In this document: piece after piece, positions 12,432 to 24,030 of the stretch
Position numbering within the stretch: position 1 is the stretch's first letter
How the letters are laid out: each line of letters opens with the position of its first letter
NCBI GenBank assembly: GCA_024336345.1
Contig: JANFOG010000003.1
Location: 1,246,501-1,310,500 of the forward strand
DNA from: Mariannaea sp. PMI_226
Taxonomy: Eukaryota > Ascomycota > Sordariomycetes > Hypocreales > Nectriaceae
Length of the DNA: 64,000 bases
Direction: 5' to 3'
Position numbers and translations under genes: made by a program
Notes under the pieces: generated by a model
Databases searched by the model: none
What the model was told of the DNA's origin: nothing
Seen by the model: the letters and a program-made list of their open reading frames with translations, nothing else

Positions 12432-12818
12432 ATGAACGTTCAACAATCTCAACCTACAATTGATGCTCTTTCTTGTCTATTTGCTTCAAATCTCGTTCCC
12501 AATACTCGCGCAAGCTCCGTCTCTAATAACACCTTCAATCACTATCCCGTTGCGGCCTTTCCTAAAGATCTTTCGTTGCGAGTCGGCCTCGCACCGGATT
12601 GCTTCGTAGGCGTGCGCATCACTGTTATAGATGATGCGCACGCCGATCTGAACGCTATGGAAGCGCCGCTGCTGATAGCTGAAGGTCCTTTTGGGAGAGC
12701 CTACGTGAGAATTGAGCAGATGACTATTGGGCAGTATTCGATGGTTTTTGGACCTTTTGATGAAATGGACATTAGCGAGGACGAGATGTATGGGTCTGAA
12801 ATGATGGATCTGGATTAG
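12432..12818 (+). CDS. Small orphan protein with acidic C-terminus
   Basis: An uninterrupted 128-codon frame with no family I recognise. It starts MNVQQSQPTIDAL, has a mixed hydrophobic middle (LSLRVGLAPDCFVGVRITVI) and ends in a strongly acidic tail (DEMDISEDEMYGSEMMDLD). There is no signal peptide or membrane segment. The upstream DNA looks like a fungal promoter: a TATTTAAG box near 12292, AT-rich DNA at 12320-12332, then a CT-rich leader (12331-12385) and the start codon. A perfect 13-bp inverted repeat sits inside the frame (listed separately). No intron is needed. Expression and conservation are untested; it could be a lineage-specific gene or a chance frame over a structured RNA. Confidence 0.45.
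   Translation: MNVQQSQPTIDALSCLFASNLVPNTRASSVSNNTFNHYPVAAFPKDLSLRVGLAPDCFVGVRITVIDDAHADLNAMEAPLLIAEGPFGRAYVRIEQMTIGQYSMVFGPFDEMDISEDEMYGSEMMDLD
12609..12644. repeat. Perfect 13-bp inverted repeat (hairpin) inside the orphan frame
   Basis: GGCGTGCGCATCA at 12609-12621 is exactly reverse-complemented at 12632-12644 with a 10-base spacer. The stem is GC-rich and would fold stably in RNA of either strand or extrude as a cruciform. Within the orphan frame it encodes part of VGVRITVIDDAHADL. Confidence 0.9.
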
Positions 12819-14292
12819 AATGCTGGTTTTATATGATATAGTCGGTTCAGTATGCTTTTTTTTTTTTTTTTTTACATTTGGTAGAATGCTTTGTTTACGA
12901 GTCCGATGATATTTTTTTGGGGCAGTCTCTAGGGTAGATACCCGGAGTTTGGGGGTTTTTTTTCCCTTTTTACTTGAAGTGACATTCCCTCTATTTATAA
13001 TTTTCCTCTTGTCAGGCATGTAAATCTGTTGCTTGATTAGAATATAGGCAAATATTCTTGCTATCAGCTATAGGAGATTGGCAGATATGTACAAGTACCT
13101 GTTTCTCTGATGTGCTTCGCCATAACCTATCTGGAAAGTTAAATGCTAGTTAACCTTAACCTGACAGTTGGCATGGCTGGTGTCCCTGAAAGAAAGAATA
13201 CGCATGAGAAAAGGAAAAGAGACACACGAGGTCTTAAGACCACATTAAAGTATGTACTGAAACAGAATGACTATTATTTGGTTCACACGCCTGGTATTTT
13301 CTTCGGACTCAACGTGCTTTGGACGCGTTGAGTGGTAGACATGCCCGCGTCATCATGGATTTGGAGCTAAGTAGGTCCCTGCACCAATTTACGCGTCAAA
13401 CGCGGTCTCATTGTTGCTTCACCCGCCGACTCGAACGTAAAAGGCCATATCATCGAACCAATTATCCAGCACAGGAATCAATGGGATATCGATATCCTGC
13501 GTACTAAAGTCTCCAAGAAAGGATCATACTGTTTCCGTCACGAACTTGACCAATCCGGGCCACAATGCCTGCAGCCTGAGCTCATGGCCTGCTACAATAT
13601 AATACTTTATAGCGAACTATGTAGTGTAGTCCCTTAATTAGCAGACTAACAAGGACTAGCTTCAATGGCTTGGCTGTACAGTAAAACATTGTTATTCAGG
13701 ACATATACTCCGTGCAACCAGATCCAGCAAGACGGATAGATTACCGAGCCTCAGAGGCTCCCCCATTTCCCATACATGTAGTATACCATGTACCTAGATT
13801 AGCATGCTATAGTGCACAATGCTGTATTAAGACCCGATTCAACCGCCGAAATACCATATGAGTCATGGCCTTTTGTCTCATAACTGCTAATGACTGAATA
13901 GTCCATTATTTTGGAGAGAATGAAGGATTCAGGATGATTCCGCTAACAATTAGCGATAGCCATAACTACCCTCACTATCCCAGTCCAGCAAAACTTCCCC
14001 ATCCTACTTGAACATCCTACTGTGTACGGCGGCAATGGAATGAAAGCTAAGTTAATTAGGTAGCACAAATGCCAAAGTTTATAACTGTAGTCCGTTGACC
14101 TAGTTGCTGACGTACGTTGCTTATGTGTTCTTGGCATAGTGCTATATCGCATGGAGCAAATTCGTCTATTAGCCAGTAAATAACTTGTTTATAAAGACTG
14201 TTTGAGACGGTACTTCTGAATCATAACCAATTTGTGTTGCGTTCGTTCTTTTCCCCCCTGATCGCTGAGTGTATCGTATATTTAGACTCAAC
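12819..14292. other. Intergenic region without a supported gene
   Basis: A run of 19 T near 12857 follows the orphan frame. The rest is mixed-composition DNA with frames under 80 codons. Nothing recognisable as RNA gene, repeat or domain is seen. Confidence 0.5.
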
Positions 14293-14548
14293 ATGCGGCT
14301 TTTCTCTCTTTCAGTCGTAAGCGTCCTCCTCACGACGATCTTTTCGGCCAGCTGTGATGTCGGCTGTCCGGAAATTTCGCGACGGAATCTGGGACGCTCG
14401 TGCACAGTTATGCAATGGCGGGTGTGCCAACCAAAACGAGTGCGGAATAGTGAACCAATATACAACGTGGGAGAACGATGCAAGGAAGCTCTCGATCTTT
14501 ATTCAGCGAATTCATGTCGACGGTGGACAGGACTTCGGAGACTGTTGG
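14293..14548 (+). pseudogene. Small cysteine-rich secreted protein, apparently frameshifted
   Basis: The ATG at 14293 opens a good signal peptide (MRLFSLSVVSVLLTTIFSAS) followed after a few residues by an alien-looking frame. One frame over (from about 14321) lies a coherent mature-protein sequence: FRDGIWDARAQLC, CANQNEC, YTTWENDARKLSIF, DFGDCW. It stops at a consensus GTATGT donor at 14549. The pattern (signal peptide, FRDGIW, spaced cysteines, F-G-x-C-W before an intron) resembles small secreted proteins of plant- and insect-associated ascomycetes, but the two halves are in different frames. A splice joining them (about 35 bp between the GTAAGC at 14317 and the CAG at 14349) would be too short for a normal intron. 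No convincing last exon is seen before 14790. It reads as a decaying effector-type gene, or as a sequencing indel in a live one. Confidence 0.35.
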
Positions 14549-14793
14549 GTATGTTACATATCCACGCCCTCGACAGGACGGCAAAAAGACCACACTGAGA
14601 GTTATCGTGTAGTACCTACCTAGTTTTAGGATGCGCAGGTATTTCTGGGATGTCGCTCGTCAAACATTCTCAAAACAACCAATTTTTGTTGTGAATCAGT
14701 GGCAGTTAAGTAGATATTAAAAGTGGCTAGGTGAAGATCAAAATTCTTTTTCTTAAGGTAATAATTTGGTTTTAATATTAAATGGCGAGGACT

Positions 14794-16787
14794 CTAACCA
14801 CCGCCTGTCATTTGCTTCATCCTCGCCTCCGCCGCTCTCGCCCTGCGTTCTCGATCCAACCTCATCCGCATCTCAGGCGTTAAGCCACGCGCCTCCTCTT
14901 CACGACGCTCCTGTGGCGTCTTGACCAAGCTCGCGGCCAATGTGTTCCCCTTGGGCCTGCTACGGCTCTCAGGAAACTTTGGAGCTTCTGATCGCAGACG
15001 CTCCTCTTCTGCTCGCCGCCTCTCCGCCTCCTTTTGCGCGGCGTCTTTCTTCTCCAGTGCGTCACGCTGCTCAGCTTCGGCCTTGGAAATTGGCGCAGGC
15101 ACCTTCGCCTTGTCCCATGGCCACTTAGATTCGCCAAGCTCTGAACGGGCCACGCGGAAAGCGTCGCGGGTAGAGCGATCTCCAGCAAGTTCGAAAGGTG
15201 TCTTGCCCTCCTTATTTGTGATGGTTGGATCTGCGTCCCCGCGTGTGAGTAGGCCTAGGACGAGAGGTGCGGAATTTTGGGCGGCAGCGAGATGGAGCGG
15301 TCGAGGTGCATGGTAGTTCTGCTCAGAAGGCTGGAATTCGAAGTCTGCGCTGATGCTATTATTTTTCAAATAAGACATCAGTGCCGGGAGTTTTGATCTT
15401 CGAGTAAACGCCTGAAGTTGCGAGGTATGGAGCAATGCCGTTTCTTGCTCCTCTGTCAACTTTGGCTTGGGTGGTTTTGATTCAGATGTCTTTTTAGGAA
15501 TTGAAGCTGATTCATTACTCTTAGGCTTCGGGACAGGCTCAATTTCTTGGACTCTCAGCCGGGTTAACTGGATAAACGATCGCATAAGCTCCTTTTGCGT
15601 CGCTCTCCTCGTGCTGAAAGGGAACCCTCGCAAACGGGTATCATTGTGCTTCAAAACCTGTCCATCATATGGCCCGAATAGAGTTCTCCGATTTGTTGTA
15701 CCGGTTGCGCGGATAAATAGTAACTCAGAGGTATCCAAGAGGCCTTTCCAGTCTTGAAGTAGGGCACGTACATCCTCCACCAGAGCCTGTTCGTTGTATC
15801 GTCGCAAGCTTGAACCAGCTGAGTGTGCGGTACCCTTAGAATTGTCGTTGGCTGATTGCGAACCACCCTGCTTTCGTCTCGTCGTGTATCGATGGAAAGT
15901 TTTGTGAGCGAGGACCGTCGCCTCTCGGTTCATAGTAGTCCCCCCCTTGGTTGGCCTTGGAGCAAGTGACACGACCATGGCTGCAAAGTGACCGCCGCCA
16001 ATCATACAGAGAAAAATGTGAGGCCCCTTGTATACGATTTCGGGGATGGAACCATCTTTGGGCATTTTGGGCATAGAGATGGGCTCAAGCCGCTTATTTT
16101 TAATAATCTCAACAAAATCTGTGCTGCGTTGCTCCTCTCCAGTGAGGATGGCCCGGTACAACCCAAAGTAGTGATTATCTGGGAGCAATGGCGAACTGAA
16201 CCATATCAGAGGGGGTTTGCCGCGATTTGTTCTGCTCGAGTCATCGTCATCCTCGTTTTCATTCCGATTCTTATTGGCGAGCCTAGCCTGTTTCCTCAGT
16301 AGGGTTGAAAGTGTCGTATCTGATCGGCCCTCTTCCTCCTCGTCTTCTGAATCATCTGAATCTGACCCCGAGAGGGACTCATCGAGATTCCCAACAAGTT
16401 GCTCAAACTCGATTTCAGAAACAGGCTTCTGCCCTCGTAGCTTCTGCTTGAGATTATAGTGGTGAAGATCAGACTTGAGATGACTCCGTCGATCTAAGAG
16501 AGAGGAAAATGCGAGGTTACATAGTGAGCATGCCTGGGTGCCGATCAGGCTGCCATCGGCCGGAGTTGAGGTTGGAGTGGAAGGCGAACTGGGGGACTCG
16601 ACAACTGAAATGGCTTCAATATCGGCATCTGACTTTAGAGTCAACGAATTCGCGACTTCGGGAGGCAGATCGTATACTAAAAAAAGAAAGCATTAGCTCT
16701 TGTCCTATTTGTAGAGATCGACTGATGGTGGGTGGTACCGTAGAGTGGCCGCCGGAGGATATCCTGCGTGTTTGTGTTTTTCGACAT
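14794..16787 (-). CDS. vms1: Vms1/ANKZF1 peptidyl-tRNA hydrolase of ribosome quality control
   Basis: Two exons (16739-16787 and 14794-16676; 62-bp intron with CTAAT branch) encode 643 residues. Vms1 releases stalled nascent chains from 60S-bound tRNA and works with Cdc48 in ribosome-associated and mitochondrial quality control. The joined N-terminus reads DILRRPLYVYDLPPEV, as is typical of the family. Next come a C2H2 zinc finger (C66, C69, H82, H88), an acidic low-complexity stretch, the VLRF1 catalytic domain at roughly residues 170-370 with GGGHFAAMV and RRKQGGSQS (the GSQ glutamine near residue 290 corresponds to the catalytic Gln), ankyrin-type repeats (RPLHLAAAQNSAPLVLGLL, GKTPFELAG), and a basic coiled C-terminus with the Cdc48-binding VIM-like motif (MRLDRERRARAAEARMKQ). 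All expected parts are present. It is divergent from the next gene, with 773 bp between the starts. Confidence 0.95.
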
Positions 16788-17560
16788 GACGACACGTGTG
16801 GCCTGTCTGTAGCACTAATTAGGAGTACCTTGGTTGTTTTACCGGGGAATAGAACAGTTGCAGCGGAAGTGGTGAGAGAGATTGGGGTATTTGTAGAATG
16901 GTCAAGCTCTTGTCGCAAACTGCGTCATTCTCCGAAGTGAGTCGTTGAACTTACCTTTGAGTCACCCGGTCAAAGCTTTGTTCAATGATGGGACCCTTCT
17001 CCCTCTATCTAATCAAATAGCGGGGTCAAAATAAGCTCCGAAGGGGGCTGTGGCTATGTGGCTGATTGCGCGAAGTGGGATGCGCTGTGGCTTGGAGAAT
17101 GAGGCTTGCTTTTGCCCGCTGCCATGGAACATAGACGCATCTAACGTCACCATCGACATCACTTGTTCTGCACAACAGGGATCTGGGGATTGTCAAGATT
17201 AGTCCCGCCCAGTGCGCATTAGACCAACCCTGAACCTGGGTATCATTCCTGCGTCAGTGCCAAGCTGGCACCGCTTATTAGTCTATGAAGGACATCAAGG
17301 AAGCAAGGCAACGCGCCATGTGCAACCCCGCCATGATGGACGTATGCTGACGGTGCGTCATCAGCTAAATCACTGTGGCCGCACCATGTGCTGGTGTAAT
17401 GGAGTTGATCATACTACCAAACTGTATAAGTAGAGACCTCAGCCTTCGTGTTTTGTTTGGTCATTTCTTTTTTTTTTTTTTTTCCACGTGATACTTTTAA
17501 CATATCAAATCATTTCCCATTGATTCAACTACGCCCTCCTCAAATTCCCATTCCAAAAAC
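16788..17560. promoter_or_regulatory. Divergent promoter region of vms1 and the 113-residue gene
   Basis: This interval separates two oppositely directed start codons, so it must hold both promoters. For the rightward gene, a TATAAG box is at 17425-17430, a 20-T tract precedes a CACGTG box at 17485-17490, and a CA/CT-rich leader runs to the ATG at 17561. No clear TATA was found for vms1. Confidence 0.6.
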
Positions 17561-17978
17561 ATGGATATGCTCAAGAGCTTCACCGGCGGAGGCGACAAAC
17601 AGCCTCAAGACGAGTCAATGAACCAGGGCCAGGCCGGCCGTAACGAATCTGGGTCTGGCTTCATGGACAAGATGAACAGCTTTGCTGGCGGCGGCACTCA
17701 GGGTGAGAAGAACGAGGATGGTCTAGATAAAGGTGCTGTCGCCCTTCTGCTAATATAGCTTATCCAAAGGTGTGAATTCTAGTGGCTAATGAAAGTTCCT
17801 GTCTACAGCTGTCGACTTCGTTCAGGAAAAGGTTCTCGGTCAAGACCCACAGAATAATGAGTCGGCTGCCGAACAGGCCAAGGATGAAGCTATCTCTGAC
17901 TTCATTCGCGATAAGTACAAGGACACGACAGGCAAGGATTTTTTTATCAAGGATAAAGACAAGCAATACGGCATTTGA
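17561..17978 (+). CDS. Small conserved fungal hydrophilic protein
   Basis: Two exons (17561-17732, 17809-17978; 76-bp intron with GCTAATG branch and CTACAG acceptor, weak GTGCTG donor) encode 113 residues. The N-terminal half is Gly/Asn/Gln-rich and low complexity (MDMLKSFTGGG, FMDKMNSFAGGG). The C-terminal half is a conserved-looking helical segment (AVDFVQEKVLGQDPQNNES, EQAKDEAISDFIRDKYK) ending GKDFFIKDKDKQYGI. Similar small proteins occur across filamentous ascomycetes, sometimes labelled stress- or DNA-damage-responsive; the function is not established. There is no signal peptide or membrane segment. The TATA box, CACGTG box and CT/T-rich leader fit a strongly inducible gene, which is inference. 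Confidence 0.75.
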
Positions 17979-18220
17979 ACTATCTGTAGCCAAGACACTA
18001 AAAATCCGAGTTTCAATCTGTTTCTCAATCAGAGGGGGAGGGGAGGGGGGTGATTAGGTGCCAATGTTGACCAACTGTTCTGACAAGCTCCTACCAATGA
18101 AAACCTAGTAATCTAGTCTCCCACACCTCCAAGCTGTGTTTCTTCTTATAAATCATCCAATTGTCCGCTCTCCTCCCATCTTACTTACATGCTCGCCAAC
18201 GAACCAACCTCCCCATGAAG

Positions 18221-20617
18221 CTAATTGTCCTGCATATCAAGAGCCTCCCATCCTTGGAGGCGGATATACAGAGCCTCCTGGAGATACTTCGCATTAATGG
18301 TTGCAGGGCTGGTAATCTGATCACGGTCGGTTTCTGCAAGCAATCTCGCCGTCTTGATGACGCCCTTAATCTGACGCCCATCCAATTGATGAGAAGCGAG
18401 TTCAGCTACGTCCCGTTTGGCAATTCTGTCTTTGTCCAGCTCGTTGCTCCAGATTTGGGCACGAACCTCCTTGGAAAATTGGCTATAATGGAGTCGCGCG
18501 TCAATTCGGGACTCAATGGCTGGAGGAAACGTCTCGTTCTGGTTGGTGATGAGTAGGACAAGACCGTTAAAACCCTCAGTTTCCTCAAAGAAGACTGTGC
18601 GATATGTGTTAGTAATGCTGTCTCATACCTATTAGAATGTTATAATAATACTGACTGGATGAAGCCATGTTTTGTTCACTGCCATCCTCAGCATTGCCAA
18701 GGATGTGATGGGCATTTCTGACGACAAGTGGAATCTTGAAATGGGTGCACCGTCGCAGGGCGTACTCAAGCTCCTGTTTGAAATCAGAGGGAATGCTGGC
18801 AAGAGCCGCTGCATCAAACTTATAGGGAAGAAGCCCTTGTTCTTCACATGCTGCATTTTCATGGTTAGTTGATTTGTTGAGGACGACCTCAAAATCTACC
18901 AGAAAGCCATTACGTACCAGCTTTGACCGTTGTCATTTTTCCCGTGCCCGGAGCTCCGTAAAGGAGTACCGTAAAAAGCCCCATGCCTGAAGAAGGTGTT
19001 AATCGCGAATCATTTACGAATGTTGATCAGTCTCATTACTCACCACAATTTGCTGCTTCGCCACCATCACGACTCAATCTCAATTTGTGAGTTGCACACC
19101 GCATCAGGTATTTGCTGTGTTCGTTGAGAATAACCTTCTCCATATCACCAATTTTCCAGGCGATATCAGACATCTGATTGACGTTGACCTTGTCTATATT
19201 ACATGTTAAGAACATTTCTTATCTCTCTTCATCGCCCTAGGATCAGTGTACTTACACCACGTCTTGCGTGACTCCGAGAAAGCTCGAATATAAGGAAAAG
19301 CCATCAAGCAATGGTCATCTGTCCATCGGGACGGGTCTGGTTCCGCATCTGGAGGTGAGTAGTCTTTGTGGCTATGACTAATAGAATGAGTGCCGCCATA
19401 GAGAGTCCTGCAGTGGGGGAAGCCAAGATCGTCAACTTTGGGTTTGCACATCGCAACGATATCCTGAGCATTGAGTTTGCTTGCGGGCTGACTGGCTCTT
19501 GGATAGCTCCATTCATAATCATGGAAGTATTTCGTAGCAACTACCATTGGTTCGTCCAACTGATATCTTTAGTAAGTACGTTGTGCACATGCCCAACTGG
19601 AGGTTGAGATGCTGCTTACCATGACGGAAAACTCTTCGACATCGCAATCCTGGCCAGGACGATTAGGGTCTTTTCCCTTGCCAGCATAGTACATGAAATG
19701 AACACCATGTCGGAGGCTCTCAAACTTGCGGCCCCTGGCAATGAGTTCCATCCGGATCTGATCCTTTTCGTGATGATGATGCAGAGGCATGATGTCCAGA
19801 TCAACCAGCGCACGGGTTCCACTATATGGCTTTACCTCATATGACTTTGGCTTGATCACACCCTTGATGCCATCCCAGTCAAAGTGAAAGACATCCAAAC
19901 GCCAGTATGAAATTGCCCCGAATTCCACACGATACATGGAACCAAGGCGCCCCGCGATGAGACACCCGTCGTCGGTTTTGGCAAGGACGATCTCGCCGGG
20001 AACAAAAGCTTCCCTTAGAAAACCGTATGCAATGCGACCGCTTGCAGTCAAAGTTTGGCATGCATTGACGGCATCATCAACAGCCGGCTTGAGGATTGTT
20101 CGAAGAAGCCTCAGGTTTTTCTCAGTGGGGCCAAATGGCTCATCAGCGACTATCTGCTCAAAAACACTCCACTGTTGACTGAAGGGGTGGAATGGTGCAC
20201 GAAGGCTAGCCGGGTCACAGTAGAGATGATTTCTGAAGATAGGCTTAAGTGCAGTTACCAGGCTTTTGTCCTGGAGCCACAAATGAACCAATTTACAGTT
20301 TCCATCTATGGCTTTAGAGCGGCCACAGATAATGGCATACGCTTCCCGCTTGATGGGAAGAGGTTGAATGCTTGGGCTGACCCTATCCGCAGGATTGATA
20401 TCAGACCAATCACCGCATTTGCCGCAAGTGTTATGGGAGGTTGCAAAAAGGGTGATGGAGCCAACCCACTCGCCTTTTGGAATAGGCGACAAAGGGCTTA
20501 TAACTAGAGAAACTAGTTAACATTGAATCAGAAAAGTACGGATGGCAAGATCACCCACCGACAGCTTCCTCCTCTTCAGGCTCACTGCCATTGTAGCCCT
20601 CAGTGTCTGCAAGAGAC
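18221..20617 (-). CDS. AAA-family protein (DUF7025 type) with degenerate ATPase motifs; 5' end unresolved
   Basis: Clear exons are 19620-20503, 19256-19559, 19044-19193, 18918-18986, 18656-18850 and 18221-18594; the joined frame is intact over about 658 residues. A further 5' exon ending at 20559 (reading TEGYNGSEPEEEEAV) probably precedes them, but I could not place the start codon. The N-terminal part matches the fungal AAA proteins with a DUF7025-like region (LRAPFHPFSQQW, LDIMPLHHHHEKDQIR, ELIARGRKFESL). The C-terminal part is one AAA module: Walker A region YGAPGTGKM, sensor-1 region LLITNQNETF, and Arg-finger region AIESRIDARLHY, then a helical lid. Two key sites are altered. Walker A has Met after the lysine instead of Thr/Ser. 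Walker B, normally LLLDEAD, reads PLVVRNAH, so both acidic residues are lost. The frame and splice sites are sound, so this looks like an expressed pseudo-ATPase rather than a dead gene. The cellular role of the family is poorly known. Confidence 0.82.
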
Positions 20618-21187
20618 TCAGTAGTAAGGAGCAGGGGGCTGGAATTCTGCCCAAAGGGATTGACCACAAGGAGAAGGAGATTCCGAGCAGTTGGAAGGGG
20701 TTTCTTTGAAGAGAGTATGAGTTACGATTTTGGGTCTCAGGGGAAGAGAGGCAGTTGGAGCTAGCCCAGAGGAGGGAGGGCGCCTGAGGATCATGGCGGT
20801 TGAGATAGGAATGAAGATGTTTGCAATGGTATTGCTGAAAGCTGAGGAGGTAGTTGATAGTTTGAAGAGAAGTGAAGTTGAGAGGGAGGAGAGGACCCTA
20901 TTTATGCTTTTTTTTGGTGTAAGGCGAGATTTCCAGTGTGACAGGTCCAAGACAGGCCACATCAGTCTACGTTGAGAGAATATGAAGGTAATCCAGTAGG
21001 TACTCTATGAGAACGGACAACAGGATCAACAAATTGGCGCTTCAAGTTGGGTTAACGTGCATGACTTCTCACTTCTCTTGCAAGGGCGGGAGGGGCGTAT
21101 GCATCGTCATCAGTACATCATAATCCATTACTAAAAAATTCTCAATCCTAATACCTGGGCTGAGTCTCACCTGCACCCAGAACTCAC

Positions 21188-21727
21188 TCAGTGAGCATTG
21201 CAGATGGAAGAGAGACTGCTGTTGGCTGATCCTGTGATGGTGCTGAGCTGTGTAACGACACTCCTTCTCGTAGTCGAGTAAGGCTCCCGAGGGAACGTTC
21301 TGATTCGTAGAAAATAGGTATTGGGCTCTTGTATTTGTGCGAAAGCGCTGAAAGTGTAAGTTTTGGTTTCTATGATTCGCAAGACGTGCAGTCTTGTTGA
21401 TAACACATCCTCCATGCACCGGGACGAGGCTGACATGGGTGATCCATGTAAACGGACGGGTTTAGAAATGACTGATACTAACTCATCGTCTTGTACAAGG
21501 TATCGAAAGTATTCAGTACAAGAGAGAAAGTGCAAGTTCTCTTGGTTCTGATTTGGAAGCCTTCCAACGATTGCCAGGACTATCTCCGCTATGGACACGC
21601 TCTCTCCCCGGATCACAGAATTGTAGTCCATAAAAACGCTACGATCGCCGTTTATCTCATGCACGCAGCCATAGAGATTGATATTCAAATGTACTGTACT
21701 ATCTTGTTGGTCCGCAAATCGGCACAT
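21188..21727 (-). CDS. Isolated unrecognised frame, possibly a gene relic
   Basis: A 179-codon frame beginning with ATG (MCRFADQQDSTVHLNINLY) in an otherwise gene-free block. I recognise no domain, signal peptide or membrane segment, and the codon choice lacks the C/G-ending bias of neighbouring genes. It overlaps other frames on both strands. It may be chance, or the decayed exon of a lineage-specific gene. Confidence 0.18.
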   Translation of the reverse strand: MCRFADQQDSTVHLNINLYGCVHEINGDRSVFMDYNSVIRGESVSIAEIVLAIVGRLPNQNQENLHFLSCTEYFRYLVQDDELVSVISKPVRLHGSPMSASSRCMEDVLSTRLHVLRIIETKTYTFSAFAQIQEPNTYFLRIRTFPREPYSTTRRSVVTQLSTITGSANSSLSSICNAH

Positions 21728-24027
21728 GGGAGTTTGGGGCGCCCTCCCTGTTGCGTTATGGACCAGAGCGTTAGACAGGCTAGAGCCTTCAACTGTCGAG
21801 TCAACTCATTTCTCTCAAGAGTTTCGGAATATACTCTATTTAATCAATATAGTTTCAGCATTTAGCAGTTACCTGAAAGATGATCGCTATCCATACTCTA
21901 TACAACTACACAGCACCAGACCTCCAAAGATGGGTCATGAAAGAAACTGCTTGATTCGTCACGGCATGAGGGAATGCCCAATTCTCAATATGCATGTGTT
22001 GTTTATGGCCCGCTATTATTTTATCTTTTCAAAGGTCTGCTCTTGAAATTGACATATGTGGCAACCCGAGTTGACGCCGTCCTGCGTGTCTCATTCCAAG
22101 TCACCTGGGCGTAGCAATGAAGGAACACGAGCACACCGGTGACATTCCCAATTTCTGGAGACTTTGGATGAGTCTAGGCCCCCATGAAGACTTGGCTAAA
22201 GCAACTCTTACGGGCCGAAGCGTCCTGTTCTAACGAATTAAATACAAGTGCCATATTTCATCGGCGGCCCGGTCAGGCGCAGCGGCGTGGGCGGGAAGTG
22301 AGTGGTAAGAATGAAGTCTTGTGGTCTACCTAATGCAATATGACGAGATTGGGAAAAGGTTTTCAAAATGTGAAAAGAAAAAAAAACAAGGGTAAAAGAC
22401 CATAAGCAAAACAATACAGAATTTCACTTCCTAGATCCCTACTTTGGGCTTCGCATGTAGACAGACGAGAAACCTGATTGCTTGACTGCATGTGAAGGCT
22501 TGCATCAAAACATCATTGTGCAGATAGCAGAAGACACGGCTCATCTGGATGCGGAGTTACCTTTGGCTTTACCGAGTCAATAGATATGCAAAGATATCCT
22601 AGGGTGTGCTCTTCAACTGCGTTGTGAGCCCGCAATCCAAGCAAGCCTCAAGGCTCAAGTCTCACGCCTGCAGCATTGTTCTAACGAGGCGATGATGCCA
22701 CACACCCCATAGCATGAATGCTTGCCAAGTTTTTTGTGAGCTTTTCTATGGTTTGCATATAATCACCTGGTTCCTGGCTTGTGGAAAGGAGCAATAAATG
22801 CGACAGTCCGCCCACAGCCCGAAGCCCCTCGCTTTCATGAGGGTGGCTTACTTCATATAAGTTATAGCAGCAATGTAAGCAATAGTACGAACCATTTGGG
22901 TACCCGGACACCGGATCCTGACAGGGGTCAACACAGAGTTCCCGTTATTACCCATCGTGAGGAGACAAGTCCACTGGCTTGTTGATTGGTAGGAAACAAT
23001 CCCTGCGTAACGTGGAGAAGGGGATGAAGCTGCTTGGACAAGACTCGACTACTGTTTGTGCAAGCTACCTATTCAACATCTCCAATATCCCACTCGGCAA
23101 GGGCTCATTAGTGCGCCCTTTCGCGCCCGAGGCCGGCTCAGCCGCACCGTGCTTTTTGCAACCTTTATGTGTAGAAGGACAATCATTCCGGGAGGCATCC
23201 TTCACCATGCCATGCCTACTACACTTATGCAAGCGGTGAGTGCATCGTTGGTCCAATCAACATGAGAAGAATCAGATGCGGACCTCAGTATCAACACTAC
23301 AACAGACACGGCACACAGAATGCCAGGCAATAGGGCCGGGGGAGGGATTTTGGAAGCAGAATTGCAGCGGGTGAAAGCAACGCGAGACTATCACTATCAC
23401 CACGACCTACACCACCCCTAATAAAACGCCACACATGGCCGCTACTGTGAGAATTGGTTAGAGCTGCAAGCCGCATATCATTAAGAAGCAATTTGATACG
23501 CAATGAATGTGCAATTTTTTGGGGGGTTTTCACCAAACGAGCCCAGACAGCTCTCAGCAGCCAAGGGAACGTGACATTCCATGTCAGCTGAATGATTTTG
23601 CTCGACACTATGCAGACTTAACGCCTTTCGTGCCGTGTCTCTCTCTCTCACACTCGCTCTTTTTACGATGTAAACGCCATTATTGAGCAATGGAAAAATT
23701 TAAGCTCCCGCCCTATAAGAGAGAATACAGACCGAGTTGAGGTTGATTCTTCCCATAGATGTGCCGGCCCTTTCGTCCATTTTACTCGGTAAGCCCTTAA
23801 TTAAGGCTCGATCCTTAATGCCCGAGCTTGGTTCCCGACGGGGACGGATCGTGGTGTGCCACCGATCTAGGCAGATCCGGACTTGGTTCACGGGACCCTG
23901 GCAATCTTGCCCGTGAACTAACAATTTAAACAGGGCTGGGTTTGCCGGCTTGAGACGGGGTAGTATGGGCTCGTTTCCCAAGACCCGGGTTTCTGCTCGA
24001 AAATCTGGACCAAGCGTAAGCCTGATG

Positions 24028-24030
<3 letters not shown>

